A stretch of DNA of 64,000 nt from Syntrophaceae bacterium UBA6252 (GCA_002441265.1 DJVQ01000059.1:17055-81054); one strand, 5' to 3'; positions 16,551 to 27,388 are shown, counted from the first letter of the stretch. The notes: generated by a model from the letters alone, not told the origin. A program made the numbers and translations.

Positions 16551-18029
16551 TCAACCAATTCCGTCGACGGGACCGGGGGAGGGGGGCCGGGTTTCCATGG
16601 ATTCCATGGCGAAAAGAATCTCCTCCTGGACCGCGGCCGGGGGTATCGAAGACGAGGGGAGACCCGCCGGGCAGGGGACCCCCCATCGCCGGAACAGGAA
16701 GGGCAGCGCCTCGAACATTGGCACGAGGGGGAAGGCCTCTTCCGAAAGGAACCGGACGAGTTTCAGGGTTTCGAAGCCGTCGAACCATCCATGGAACTGG
16801 CGGAGAAGCCGATCGTTCCGTTTGGCGTTTTTCCGGATGTTTTCCCAGGCCGCGGCGAATCCCCTCGTTTCGAGAAACGTCGCGAGGGCGGGGTGAATGT
16901 CCTTCGCCCTTTCGAGAAGGGCGGCCCCCTTTTCGCCGGGATGCCAGGAGACTGTTTCGAGCCAGGATTCGAGGATCGAAAAGACCCGGGGGTGGTACAG
17001 AAGGTATTCGTCCCGTTCCTCCTCGAGGAAACGGAGGACCCGCCGCCCCGTCCCGAAGGGAACCCTGCCGGAACGTCTCGGCGAGGGATGGACGGTGGTC
17101 GACCGGATGTCGCCCACGGCGGTCACCTTGGCGAGCTTGTTCAGGAAATAGAAATCCTCGCCCCCTTTCCGCCGGTTCATGCCCCGGACGGCGGCGTAGG
17201 CGCCGGACGTGCAGGCCATGGCGGAGCCCACGGCGTGGAACGCGTAAGGGGAACGGGCCGACCTCAGGCCCAGGACGTAGTAGCGGAGGAAAATCTCATA
17301 GCAGACGATGGCCTTTTGTTCTTCTTCATCCACCGGCCGGGGATGACGGAAACGGATGGCGGCGGCCCCCCGTTTCCCGTCCTTGAAGAAGCGGCGGACC
17401 GACGACAGGTAATTGGGCTCCACGAGGGTGTCGGCATCCAGGGAACACAGGAGGACCCCGCCGCCGCCACGAGGCGGCGGAAGCCTGAGGGTGCAGTCGA
17501 ACCCGATCTTCCGGGCGAGACCGACCCCGCCGGTCTTTTCGGGAAGCTCCAGTCCCGGAGAGGAGGCGTCGACGACGGTAAGACGGACCCGCCCCGCCAC
17601 TTCCCGGGCCGCAGGCCGGGTCGCACCGCCCCCGTCCCGCCCTGAGGCCAGTTCCCGGAGGATTTCCAGCGTCTTCCGGTTGTCTTCCCATTCGCCCGGT
17701 TTCAGAAAGGCCCGCTCCCGGTTGTTGACCACGACGAGGACCAGTGTCCCGGCGAGGTCTCCTTCGGGATTGGCGGCGAGGCTCTGCAGTGTGTGGAGGA
17801 TCGACGACGACTCCGCCAGGGCGGGGATGACCACCACGGTCCGGAAGCCCTCCCGGATTTCGGGAAAGGGCTTCCACCGGGGATCGGCGCCGTATCGCTC
17901 GAGATAATCGTTTTTCATGGATGGAGGGGGTTCCTGGCCCTCCACGACAGAGGGCATTCGTGTTTCGCGCGCGTTCGCCGCCGGGGGAGGCGGTTCGGGG
18001 AACGGACGCCCCCCTGTCGGCGCGGTCAT
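16551..18029 (-). CDS. GT2-like glycosyltransferase family protein
   Basis: About 492 residues. After a proline-rich N-terminal tail of about 45 residues comes a GT-A-type domain: TVVVIPALAESSSILHTLQS, VLVVVNN, a nucleotide-sugar segment ending in the DxD motif CSLDADTLVEPNY, then GGEDFYFLNKLAKV, the usual acceptor-site ED region. The C-terminal ~180 residues are helical and unrecognised. No membrane anchor is evident. The start at 18029 is well supported (GGGGAG, 6 bp, ATG). Donor and acceptor sugars cannot be told. It leads the ispG-proS-relA run and faces a divergent membrane-protein gene across a strong inverted repeat. Confidence 0.75.
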   Translation of the reverse strand: MTAPTGGRPFPEPPPPAANARETRMPSVVEGQEPPPSMKNDYLERYGADPRWKPFPEIREGFRTVVVIPALAESSSILHTLQSLAANPEGDLAGTLVLVVVNNRERAFLKPGEWEDNRKTLEILRELASGRDGGGATRPAAREVAGRVRLTVVDASSPGLELPEKTGGVGLARKIGFDCTLRLPPPRGGGGVLLCSLDADTLVEPNYLSSVRRFFKDGKRGAAAIRFRHPRPVDEEEQKAIVCYEIFLRYYVLGLRSARSPYAFHAVGSAMACTSGAYAAVRGMNRRKGGEDFYFLNKLAKVTAVGDIRSTTVHPSPRRSGRVPFGTGRRVLRFLEEERDEYLLYHPRVFSILESWLETVSWHPGEKGAALLERAKDIHPALATFLETRGFAAAWENIRKNAKRNDRLLRQFHGWFDGFETLKLVRFLSEEAFPLVPMFEALPFLFRRWGVPCPAGLPSSSIPPAAVQEEILFAMESMETRPPSPGPVDGIG

Positions 18030-18048
18030 CGTAAACTCCCCTGTCCAT

Positions 18049-18087
18049 GCTGTCAACAGGATTCAAAATGTTCTTCCTGTTGACAGC
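18049..18087. promoter_or_regulatory. 13-bp perfect inverted repeat in a divergent promoter region
   Basis: Arms GCTGTCAACAGGA and TCCTGTTGACAGC are perfect complements separated by 13 bp. They lie between the divergent starts at 18029 (minus) and 18148 (plus). The right arm contains a consensus -35 TTGACA (18080-18085), followed after 17 bp by CAGTAT with an upstream TG, which would drive the plus-strand gene. The repeat could be an operator or form an RNA hairpin; it lacks a U-tract. Confidence 0.6.
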
Positions 18088-18147
18088 TCCCGCAATTTGT
18101 TGCAGTATCTTTCTATCCTTTCAAATTCCGTCCGAAAAGGAGAACCC

Positions 18148-18699
18148 ATGGCAACGAGGGATGCCTTGAATTCGGCCCCGAAACAGTATCCGTCCGTTCC
18201 TTCCCGATTTTTCACCCCCGAAAGAATCCTGTTTCTCGTCCTGTTCCTCCTTTCCCTGGGGGGGATCGGCGTTTCCGATTTTTCCCTCGACGTCGGCTTC
18301 TGGTACTGGCTCGTCATGGTTCCCGTTTTCGCCTGCGCGAGCATCTATCACGCCTGGGGAGAGTCGACGAAAAAGGGAGAGCCCTGGAAGGGCGTTCTCG
18401 TCCGGCTGATCCTTCACTGGACGGCCATGCTTGCGGCCGTTTACCTGGTGTATCTTCTTCAGCACACGGGGAGGATCAGCCAGGGCGACGCCGGTCTGAT
18501 CCTGCTCCTTACCCTTGCCCTGACCGTGTTTCTGTGCGGGATTCATTTCAACTGGCGTTTCGCCGTCCTCGGCGTCATTCTCGGCGGCACGGTGGCCATG
18601 GCGGCGCTGGTGGAGAAGTATCTCTGGTTCATGGTCGTTCCCGTCATCGTCGGAGCCCTTCTCGTCGTTTTCTGGAAAACGGCGGCCTCGAAGAAATAG
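18148..18699 (+). CDS. small multi-pass membrane protein of unknown function
   Basis: A 183-residue protein with about five or six hydrophobic segments (ILFLVLFLLSLGGIGV, FWYWLVMVPVFACASIY, LILHWTAMLAAVYLVYLL, AGLILLLTLALTVFLCGI, then FAVLGVILGG and WFMVVPVIVGALLVVFW). The N-terminal 20 residues are polar and probably cytoplasmic. I do not recognise the family. AAAAGGAG lies 5 bp upstream of the ATG, and a sigma-70-like promoter is visible at 18080-18108. Confidence 0.85.
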   Translation: MATRDALNSAPKQYPSVPSRFFTPERILFLVLFLLSLGGIGVSDFSLDVGFWYWLVMVPVFACASIYHAWGESTKKGEPWKGVLVRLILHWTAMLAAVYLVYLLQHTGRISQGDAGLILLLTLALTVFLCGIHFNWRFAVLGVILGGTVAMAALVEKYLWFMVVPVIVGALLVVFWKTAASKK

Positions 18700-18856
18700 A
18701 AACGACCGGGGCCGGCGGAAACCGGCCCGGGGAGGGCAACGGCCGGTACGGGCCGTTCCCGTGCCTTGCCCGCCGGGATTCGAGCCCTTTGCATCGGAAA
18801 CGGCCTGCCTCGCCCTTCCGAAAAGCGTTTTTTGACTTTTTGCGGGTCCGTCGAAA

Positions 18857-19840
18857 ATGGCAAAGGCGATCCTTCTCATTCTTCTTTTTCTTGCCGTCTG
18901 GCCGCTCCTGGGGCTGGCCAGGGTCCGGTATTTCATGTCTCCGGGACATCCTCCCGCCCCGGATTCCCTGAATGACGCCGTTTCGCCGCTGGTGGGACAC
19001 GTGCGGGAGCTTTCCGTCCGGATCGGTTCGCGGAGCTTCGGCGAACGTGAAAAGCTGAAGGAGGCCGGGGAGTACGTCGCGGAAATCCTCGAAAAAGCAG
19101 GATACCTCCCCGAGTTTCAGCGCTACCTGCATGGCGGCGGGGAATTCGCCAACGTCGTCGCCACACTTCCGGGAACGGAGAAGGACCCCTCCTGGGTCGT
19201 GGTGGGGGCCCATTACGACACGATCCGGGGAACCCCCGGGGCGGACGACAACGCGAGCGCCGTGGCGGTGCTTCTGGAAATGGCCCGTCTGCTCCGGGGA
19301 TCGGCGTTCGGCCGCACGGTGAAACTCGTCTTTTTCACCCTCGAGGAGCCCCCGGTCTTCCGGACGGAATTCATGGGGAGTTTCGTTTTCGCCAGGGAGG
19401 CGCGGGACCGGGACCAGCCCGTTCACGCCATGGTGTGCCTTGAAATGCTCGGGTTCTTCGGCGACGGGAAATGGCGGCAGGCGTATCCCATTCCCTTTGC
19501 GAGCCTCTTCTATCCCTCGACCCCTGATTTCATCGCCGTCGTGGGGAACTGGAAATCCCGAAAAATCGTCGAAACCGTGGCGGATTCCCTCCGGCGGAAC
19601 GGTCCGGTGCCCGTGGCAACCCTGGGCGCCCCGCCCGTCGTTCCGGGGCTCGGCCTGTCCGACCACCGGTCATTCTGGGAAATGGGGTATCCCGCGGTGA
19701 TGGTTACCGACACGGCCTTCTACCGGAACCCCTATTACCACACCTCGGGGGACACCCTGGAAACCCTCGATTTTCGCAGGATGGGGGAACTGGTCCCGGC
19801 GCTTGTCGCCGCGGTCCGCGAACTGGCGGACGGTTCCTAG
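18857..19840 (+). CDS. M28-family zinc aminopeptidase, membrane-anchored or exported
   Basis: A 327-residue peptidase starting with an uncleaved-looking signal anchor (ILLILLFLAVWPLLGLA). The M28 zinc ligands are recognisable: His in VVVGAHYDT, the bridging Asp in PGADDNASAV, Glu-Glu in FTLEEPP (catalytic base and ligand) and the final His in YYHTSGDTLETL. It probably trims peptides in the periplasm. There is no strong ribosome-binding site before the ATG at 18857. Its last 4 bases overlap the convergent ferredoxin gene. Confidence 0.9.
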   Translation: MAKAILLILLFLAVWPLLGLARVRYFMSPGHPPAPDSLNDAVSPLVGHVRELSVRIGSRSFGEREKLKEAGEYVAEILEKAGYLPEFQRYLHGGGEFANVVATLPGTEKDPSWVVVGAHYDTIRGTPGADDNASAVAVLLEMARLLRGSAFGRTVKLVFFTLEEPPVFRTEFMGSFVFAREARDRDQPVHAMVCLEMLGFFGDGKWRQAYPIPFASLFYPSTPDFIAVVGNWKSRKIVETVADSLRRNGPVPVATLGAPPVVPGLGLSDHRSFWEMGYPAVMVTDTAFYRNPYYHTSGDTLETLDFRRMGELVPALVAAVRELADGS

Positions 19841-20457
19841 GAACGGATGCCCCCGTCGACCGTGACGATCCTGCACTCCACGGGGATGTTCCTGCCCGAA
19901 AGGGCGACGGCCTCCCGGACCGCCCGTTCCAGCCCCTGGCAGCAGGGAACTTCCATGGCGCACACCGTGATTTCCCGGATTTCGTTTTTTTTCAGGATTT
20001 CAACGAATTTCTCGCGATAGGCAGCGAGATCGTCGAACTTGGGACAGCCGAGAAGGACCACCCTGCCCGGCAGCAGTTCGCCGTGAAAGCCCGGGTACGC
20101 CACGGCGGTGCAGTCCGCGGCGATGAGCAGGCGAGCGTTCCACAGGAACAGGGCCCCGGGGGGGACAAGACGGATCTGAACGGGCCAGTGGGAGAGGGCG
20201 GATGGGGCCGCCGGGGAAGGCGTTTTCACCCCGGCCGTGGTTTCGTCGAAACGTTCCGCCTCCTGTTCCACCAGGGTGAGCGCCCCCCGGGGACACTCGC
20301 CGATGCAGGCCCCGAGGCCGTCGCAGCGGCGCTCTGAAACCAGCCGGACCTTGCCTCCGGCGATCTCGATGGCCCCTTCCTCGCAGGCGGGGACGCAAAG
20401 GCCGCATCCGTCGCACTTTTCCTCGTCGATGTGGAGGATGGTTCTCAGGATTTTCAT
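19837..20457 (-). CDS. 4Fe-4S ferredoxin-type iron-sulfur protein
   Basis: A 206-residue protein with two [4Fe-4S] motifs in the first 60 residues: CDGCGLCVPAC and CDGLGACIGECP. About 140 residues follow, with LLIAADCTAVAYPGFHG, VVLLGCPKFDD and AMEVPCCQGL, a layout common in anaerobes where the C-terminal part carries extra cysteines. It probably shuttles low-potential electrons, but no specific partner is encoded next to it. It is convergent with the M28 peptidase gene, overlapping by 4 bp. Confidence 0.93.
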   Translation of the reverse strand: MKILRTILHIDEEKCDGCGLCVPACEEGAIEIAGGKVRLVSERRCDGLGACIGECPRGALTLVEQEAERFDETTAGVKTPSPAAPSALSHWPVQIRLVPPGALFLWNARLLIAADCTAVAYPGFHGELLPGRVVLLGCPKFDDLAAYREKFVEILKKNEIREITVCAMEVPCCQGLERAVREAVALSGRNIPVECRIVTVDGGIRS

Positions 20458-20536
20458 GGGTCCCGTTTTTCCGGCGCTTTTCCCCGCACGGCGTCCTCCC
20501 GGGGAGGCGGGTGAGGGGGCCCCCCCCCGGAATGCA

Positions 20537-21217
20537 TCACTTCGGAGGAAGGATGGCCTTTCGGGCCTTGACGACGAGTTCGTATTTCATCTCCTCCAGG
20601 GCCATGGAGAGGGCGTCATGGACCATGTCGCCCAGGGCGACGTCCTGGGGATCCTGTGGCGGGGTCATGAAGGCGAAGATGCCTCCGGACGAACCGCCGG
20701 ACATCTGCTGCGCCGCAGCCTCGCTGATATTGGCCTTTCGGGTGCCTGTCGCCGTTCCTTTCCAGAGGAGCCTGTTCTTCCGGTCGTACATTTCCCCGAC
20801 GAGCTGGATCTCCGCCGTGTGGTCGTGGAACATGGTGATTCCGTAACGGAAGGCGGAAAGGGGGCCGAAGCGAAACACCAGGATCCTGTCCGTTCCGTAG
20901 GGGGCGGACCGGACGTCGGGGACGACGTCGTAGGATCGGAAGATTTCGGCGAAGGACGACATGGAGAGTTCCCAAAGGGCCTCCCCCACGGGGAAGACGG
21001 TTCCATGCTGGGAAACGGTGAATTTCCGCGTTTCGTCGCCGATGACGACGGCCACCGGGAAGGAGTACCGTTCAGGCTGCCGCTTGAAGAGGGAGTAATC
21101 TTCCGGCATCGCATCGGGGTCCGTTTTCACGGGGATCACATGGGTGCATCCCAGGAACGGGAGAAGCGCGAAGAAACAGACGGCGAAAACCCATCTCTGC
21201 AAGGTGGCGGGGATCAT
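20537..21217 (-). CDS. putative outer-membrane lipoprotein of unknown function
   Basis: A 226-residue protein with a lipoprotein signal peptide: hydrophobic VFAVCFFALLPFLG ending in the lipobox Cys (FLGC) near residue 24. The mature part has DETRKFTVSQHGTVFPVGEALW and a Gly/Ser-rich SGGSSGGIF region. The sequence resembles uncharacterised lipoproteins with a TolB-like or LPS-export-like fold only in general terms, so I assign no function. It is a single gene between the ferredoxin and groES. Confidence 0.75.
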   Translation of the reverse strand: MIPATLQRWVFAVCFFALLPFLGCTHVIPVKTDPDAMPEDYSLFKRQPERYSFPVAVVIGDETRKFTVSQHGTVFPVGEALWELSMSSFAEIFRSYDVVPDVRSAPYGTDRILVFRFGPLSAFRYGITMFHDHTAEIQLVGEMYDRKNRLLWKGTATGTRKANISEAAAQQMSGGSSGGIFAFMTPPQDPQDVALGDMVHDALSMALEEMKYELVVKARKAILPPK

Positions 21218-21319
21218 GAACGCCCTCCCGAATCCGGCCCCGGGGCCGGTTTTTTTTCCCTCAAAGAAAATCTAACACAAAGAAAGAGGGACGGAAAGAA
21301 AAATGGGGCGTTCCCCGTC

Positions 21320-21347
21320 TTGACAACAGGGAAAAAGTGGATATATT
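21320..21347 (+). promoter_or_regulatory. sigma-70-type promoter for groESL
   Basis: TTGACA at 21320-21325 and TATATT at 21342-21347 are separated by 16 bp, about 120 bp upstream of groES. No CIRCE element (the HrcA operator) was found in the leader. A weaker imperfect palindrome (TTTGCAT/ATGCAGA) lies further downstream in the leader. Confidence 0.65.
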
Positions 21348-21469
21348 TCTCTCGAATTTCCTTATCTTTCAGTCAAATCGTTGAAGACAAAATGTTTTTT
21401 ATTTGCATTACATGCAGAAACGTTAACCGAAAAAATGAAACAAAGTGAAATAAAGGAGGTATGGAGCTG

Positions 21470-21757
21470 ATGAAGGTTAGGCCGTTGAACGATCAGATCA
21501 TCGTGGAGCGGGTGGAGAGCGAAGCGAAGACGTCCGGGGGGATCATCATTCCCGACACGGCGAAGGAAAAACCCAAAGAGGGAAAGATCCTTGCCGTCGG
21601 AAGAGGGAAAATCAGCCGGGACGGGAAGCGCATTCCCATGGAACTGAAGGTCGGCGACCGGGTCCTCTTCGAGCGTTACGCAGGTACGGAAATCAAAATC
21701 GACGGGAAAGAGTACCTCATGATGCGCGAGGACGACGTTGTTTGCGTTCTGGAATAA
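21470..21757 (+). CDS. groES: co-chaperonin GroES
   Basis: A 95-residue GroES starting [16 protein letters not shown]. It has the mobile-loop region ([21 protein letters not shown]) that docks on GroEL and the C-terminal strand [14 protein letters not shown]. An in-frame ATG at 21461 is too close to the GGAGG, so the ATG at 21470 is taken as the start; it also matches the family N-terminus. It caps the GroEL cavity during folding. Followed by groEL after 19 bp. Confidence 0.98.
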   Translation: MKVRPLNDQIIVERVESEAKTSGGIIIPDTAKEKPKEGKILAVGRGKISRDGKRIPMELKVGDRVLFERYAGTEIKIDGKEYLMMREDDVVCVLE

Positions 21758-21761
21758 CTGA

Positions 21762-23435
<1,674 letters not shown>

Positions 23436-23466
23436 TCGGACATGAATTGCGCCTGAAGGCGGATCG

Positions 23467-23506
23467 ATTCCCGGACGGCCGGCGGCCGTCCGGGAATTCG
23501 TTTGTT
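23467..23506 (+). terminator. terminator after groEL
   Basis: A perfect 14-bp stem (left arm ATTCCCGGACGGCC) with a 3-base loop is followed by TCGTTTGTT. It starts 31 bp after the groEL stop codon and separates groESL from the ABC genes. Confidence 0.85.
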
Positions 23507-23560
23507 ACGGGGCCGGCCCCGCCGCGGGAGCCGTGCCGGGGAAAGGAGTGGGGGAGCCAA

Positions 23561-24499
23561 ATGATCCACGTGGAATCTCTGACAAAGTGTTACGGGAAGC
23601 TCCACGCCGTGAACGGAATCAGCTTCGATATCCGGCGGGGCGAGGTTCTCGGCCTCCTGGGACCGAACGGCGCCGGAAAGACGACGACCCTCCGGATGCT
23701 GACGGGGTACCTGGCCCCCACATCGGGGACCATCCGGATCGGGGACCTCACCCCGGACCGGGACCTCGTGGGAATCAAGAAAAAGATCGGCTATCTCCCC
23801 GAATCCGCTCCGCTCTACAAGGACATGCTCGTTCACGATTATCTTCTTTTTGCCGCCGGCATCCGGGAGATGGAACGGGAGGCGCGGCTTTCCCGGATGA
23901 AGGAACTCGCCCGGCTGTGCGGCATCGACGGGATCATGCACCGGACCATCGGGGAACTCTCCCGGGGGCTGAAACAGCGGGCGGGCATCGCCTCCGCCAT
24001 GATTTCCGACCCGGAAATCCTGATTCTCGACGAACCCACCGCCGGCCTGGATCCGAACCAGGTGGCGGAAATCCGCGACATCATCCGGGATGCCGGCCGG
24101 GAAAAGACGGTTATCCTGTCCACCCACATCCTGAGCGAAGCGGAGGCCACCTGCAACCGGATCATGATCATCGACAGGGGCCGGATCGTCGCGGACGACG
24201 CCACGATCGCCCTGACCCAGGCGGCCGGAGGCCGGGCGGTGATTCACCTGGAACTCGGAAAGGCGGACCCCGACGCGGTGGCGGCCCTCCTGGGGACCGT
24301 GGAAGGCGTCGAGACGGTCGAACACGGGGAGGGCGGGGGGCAGGGCCTCTTCCGCTGCCGCCTGCTTTGCAGGGCCGTTCCCGGCCTCCGGGAACGGATC
24401 TACGGAAAGATCAGGGAAACCGACTGGGTCCTGACGGAGTTTCATCAGGAGACCCAGACCCTGGAAACCATCTTCCGCGAACTGACCAGGGAGGCCTGA
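23561..24499 (+). CDS. ABC transporter ATP-binding protein (GldA/NatA-like)
   Basis: A 312-residue ATPase of the ABC-2 export type: Walker A GPNGAGKTTT, signature LSRGLKQRAG, Walker B ILILDEPTAGLDP, H-loop STHILSEAEATCNR, and a C-terminal ~90-residue extension as in GldA. The start is the ATG at 23561 (GGGGAG upstream); the frame is open further upstream through the groEL terminator, which is not coding. The permease gene begins 1 bp after the stop. The gene set GldA-GldF-GldG supports surface motility in Bacteroidota, but relatives occur widely in non-gliding bacteria. Confidence 0.95.
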   Translation: MIHVESLTKCYGKLHAVNGISFDIRRGEVLGLLGPNGAGKTTTLRMLTGYLAPTSGTIRIGDLTPDRDLVGIKKKIGYLPESAPLYKDMLVHDYLLFAAGIREMEREARLSRMKELARLCGIDGIMHRTIGELSRGLKQRAGIASAMISDPEILILDEPTAGLDPNQVAEIRDIIRDAGREKTVILSTHILSEAEATCNRIMIIDRGRIVADDATIALTQAAGGRAVIHLELGKADPDAVAALLGTVEGVETVEHGEGGGQGLFRCRLLCRAVPGLRERIYGKIRETDWVLTEFHQETQTLETIFRELTREA

Positions 24500-24500
24500 C

Positions 24501-25202
24501 ATGAGAGCGCTGCAGATCTTCTCGAAGGAACTTCGCGACTACTTCGTTTCCCCCATCGCATACATCGTCATTTCCGTATTCCTTCTGGTCACGGGATGGT
24601 TTTTCTTTTCGCCGTTTTTCATCTTCGATCAGGCGAGCCTGAGGGATTTCTTCAACCTGCTGCCTCCCGTGTTTTCATTCATCATTCCCGCAATGACCAT
24701 GCGGCTCTTTTCCGAGGAATTCAATACCGGGTCCTACGAGATCCTGGAAACCCTCCCGGTCAACGGGCGGGACATCGTTCTCGGCAAGTTCCTGGCGGTG
24801 GCGGCCCTGGTGGCGGCCCTCCTCGTCCCGACCCTGTCCTACGCCGTTTCCGTTTCCTTTCTCGGGGACCTGGACTGGGGCCCCGTGGCGGGCGGGTACA
24901 TCGGCGCCCTCTTCCTCGGCGGCGCCTACGGGGCCATCGGGCTCTTCGCGTCGTCCCTGACGAAAAACCAGATCGTCGCCTTCATCATCGGCGCCGCCCT
25001 GTGCTTCGCGCTGACCCTGGTGAACAAGATGGTTTTCTTCTTCCCCGCCTCCGTCGCTTCCGTCCTCGGTTTTCTCGGGGCGGATGCCCATTTCCAGAAC
25101 ATCGCCCGGGGCGTTCTGGATTCCCGGGACCTCCTCTATTTCGTAAGCATCATGTTCCTCGGACTCTACGGGACCTCGGCGGTCCTCGAGGCAAGAAAAT
25201 AG
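24501..25202 (+). CDS. ABC-2 type permease (GldF-like)
   Basis: A 233-residue integral membrane protein with six hydrophobic segments, for example IAYIVISVFLLVTGWFFF, LLPPVFSFIIPAMTMRLF, FLAVAALVAALLVPTLSYAV and IVAFIIGAALCFALTLV. The motif MRLFSEEFNTGSYEILETLPV is typical of this permease family. It should pair with the ATPase encoded immediately upstream. The substrate is unknown. Confidence 0.92.
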   Translation: MRALQIFSKELRDYFVSPIAYIVISVFLLVTGWFFFSPFFIFDQASLRDFFNLLPPVFSFIIPAMTMRLFSEEFNTGSYEILETLPVNGRDIVLGKFLAVAALVAALLVPTLSYAVSVSFLGDLDWGPVAGGYIGALFLGGAYGAIGLFASSLTKNQIVAFIIGAALCFALTLVNKMVFFFPASVASVLGFLGADAHFQNIARGVLDSRDLLYFVSIMFLGLYGTSAVLEARK

Positions 25203-25219
25203 CGAAGGAGGGCGCCGCC

Positions 25220-27388
25220 GTGAAGACGAAAAAAAGCTTTCCCATCCGAATCGTCCTGTACATCGTGCTCATCGTTCTCATCAACGTCGCCGGGATGAAC
25301 CTGTTCTTCCGGACCGACCTCACCGCCAGCGGCGCCTATTCCCTTTCTGATGCGAGCCGCCGGGCCGTTTCCTCCCTGTCGGAACCGCTCACCATCAAGG
25401 CCTTCTTCAGCAAGGATCTGCCGGCGCCGTACAACGGAACGGCGCGGTACCTGCGGGACCTTCTCGAGGAATACGGGATCTACGGGAACCGTTACTTCAA
25501 TTACCAGTTCCTCGAGGTGGCCCCCGAGGATTCCCCCGGAAAGGCCGGGGAAAACGAGGACGTCGCGAGGAACTACGGAATCCACCCCATCCAGATCCAG
25601 CACATCGAAAAGGACGAGGTGAAGTTCAAGAAAGTGTTCATGGGGATCGTCATCCTCCACGGCAACCTCATCGAGAAGATCCCCTCCGTCACGTCCAGCG
25701 ACGGCCTGGAATACCGGATCACCACCGCCATCCTGAAACTGCACGGCAAGATCGGCGCCCTCCTGGGCCTCGATGGAAAGGTGGCGGTGACGCTCTTCCA
25801 GTCTTCTTCCCTCGATGCCGTGGCCCCGTTCATCAACGTGAAGGAACTGCCCCGGCTGCCGGAGCGGATGGCCGAACTCGTGAAGGACCTGAACGGAAAG
25901 AACTACGACAAGCTCGCCTTCGCCGTGGTCGATCCGGAAAAGGGAGAGACGGAGAGGGCGGAGGCTCGGAAATACGGCCTCATGAGGCTCCGCTGGCCCG
26001 CCCTGGAGGAACGCAACCTCGCTGCGGGCGAGGGCGTCATCGGCCTCGTCATGGAATACGGCGGAAAAACGGTGGAGATCCCGGTCCTGGACGTCCTTCA
26101 GATCCCCCTCCTGGGGACCAGCTACCGGCTGGCGGAGATGGACCGGATCCGGGAACAGATCGAGGGGAATCTGGACGGTCTCATCGGCATCTATGAAAAC
26201 GTCGGCTACCTCGCCGATCACGGAACCCTGCCCATCTACGAGGTTCCCGGGATGGAAGACAGCGGCGACAGCGCCTCCAGCTTCCATTCCCTCCTGTCCA
26301 GGAACTATACGCTCAAAGATGTCCGGATGAAGGAAGGGGCGCTGCTCGACAACTTCAACAGCCTCATCATCGCGGGGCCCAGGGAGAAATTCACCGACTA
26401 CGAACTGTTCCAGCTGGACCAGCTCCTCATGAAGGGCAAGAACCTGGCCCTTTTCCTGGACGCCTACCGGGAGGAGGAGCCCCCGGCGAACCAGCCGAAC
26501 CGGTACAATGCCGGCGGCGTCCTCGCCCCGCTCGATACGGGCCTGGAAAAGCTCGTCGCGCACTACGGCGTATCGGTGGCAAGGGCCTACGTCCTCGACG
26601 AGAGCTGCTTCCGGCAGCGGATGCCCGCCCAGGCCGGGGGAGGGGATCGGGCGCTGTATTTCGTGCCGATCATCAAAAGCGGGAACATCCTGCGGGACGC
26701 CCCCTTCATGAAGAACATCCGCGGCCTCGCGGTCATGAAGGCCTCACCCCTGGAACTGAAGGAAGACCGGATCCGGGAGGAGGGCGTCAAGGCGACGGAA
26801 CTCTTCACCTCGTCCGACCGTTCCTGGACCTTGAAAGACGTGCCGAACCTGAACGCCCTTCTGATGCAGGTTCCGCCCCCGGAGAAGGAAATGGGGAAAT
26901 CGCCCCTGGCCGTCCTGCTCGAAGGGCCCTTTTCGAGCTATTTCAAGGGAAAACCGATTCCGGAGCGGCAGGCGGAAGAAAAGGAAGGCGGTGAGAGCGG
27001 CCGTGCCGCCGAAGCCGCGCCGCCGGTGGAGCGGGAGGGAGGCGTGATCGAGCAGGGGAAACCGGGAAAGATCTTCCTCATCGGGACGTCGGACATCCTG
27101 AGAAACCAGATGGTGGACGAGCAGGGCGGCAGCCCGAACAGCGTCTTTCTCCTGAACGTGATCGACCACCTGAACAACCGCGACGACATCGCCGTCATGC
27201 GGGGGAAGGCGCAGGAGCTCAATCCTCTCGCGGACACGAGCCCGTGGGCGAAAACGGCGGTGAAGGTCTTCAACATCGCGGGCCTTCCGGTCCTGGTGGT
27301 CCTCTTCGGACTCGTGGTCTGGGCCTTGAGGGTTTCAAGGAAAAAAGCCATCCGGGAAATGTTCGCTCCCGGGGGAGGTACGCCATGA
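25220..27388 (+). CDS. GldG-like ABC-associated membrane protein
   Basis: A 722-residue protein: one N-terminal membrane helix (IVLYIVLIVLINVAGMNLFF), a large extracytoplasmic GldG/ABC_transp_aux domain with YSLSDASRRAVSSLSEPLTI, and a C-terminal membrane helix (NIAGLPVLVVLFGLVVWAL). The start is a GTG at 25220 with GGAGG 8 bp upstream; the same frame is open over the permease gene but is a shadow there. The low-complexity stretch around residues 580-605 (RQAEEKEGGESGRAAEAAP) looks like a linker. It overlaps the next gene by 4 bp. Probably a periplasmic subunit of the same exporter. Confidence 0.9.
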   Translation: MKTKKSFPIRIVLYIVLIVLINVAGMNLFFRTDLTASGAYSLSDASRRAVSSLSEPLTIKAFFSKDLPAPYNGTARYLRDLLEEYGIYGNRYFNYQFLEVAPEDSPGKAGENEDVARNYGIHPIQIQHIEKDEVKFKKVFMGIVILHGNLIEKIPSVTSSDGLEYRITTAILKLHGKIGALLGLDGKVAVTLFQSSSLDAVAPFINVKELPRLPERMAELVKDLNGKNYDKLAFAVVDPEKGETERAEARKYGLMRLRWPALEERNLAAGEGVIGLVMEYGGKTVEIPVLDVLQIPLLGTSYRLAEMDRIREQIEGNLDGLIGIYENVGYLADHGTLPIYEVPGMEDSGDSASSFHSLLSRNYTLKDVRMKEGALLDNFNSLIIAGPREKFTDYELFQLDQLLMKGKNLALFLDAYREEEPPANQPNRYNAGGVLAPLDTGLEKLVAHYGVSVARAYVLDESCFRQRMPAQAGGGDRALYFVPIIKSGNILRDAPFMKNIRGLAVMKASPLELKEDRIREEGVKATELFTSSDRSWTLKDVPNLNALLMQVPPPEKEMGKSPLAVLLEGPFSSYFKGKPIPERQAEEKEGGESGRAAEAAPPVEREGGVIEQGKPGKIFLIGTSDILRNQMVDEQGGSPNSVFLLNVIDHLNNRDDIAVMRGKAQELNPLADTSPWAKTAVKVFNIAGLPVLVVLFGLVVWALRVSRKKAIREMFAPGGGTP

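Noticed and set aside
21218..21469. CIRCE operator for HrcA upstream of groES
   Set aside because: The TTAGCACTC/GAGTGCTAA inverted repeat is absent; only a sigma-70-like promoter was found.
23447..23560. Upstream extension of the GldA-like ATPase
   Set aside because: The in-frame extension runs through the groEL terminator hairpin and lacks similarity to the family; the ATG at 23561 has a good ribosome-binding site.
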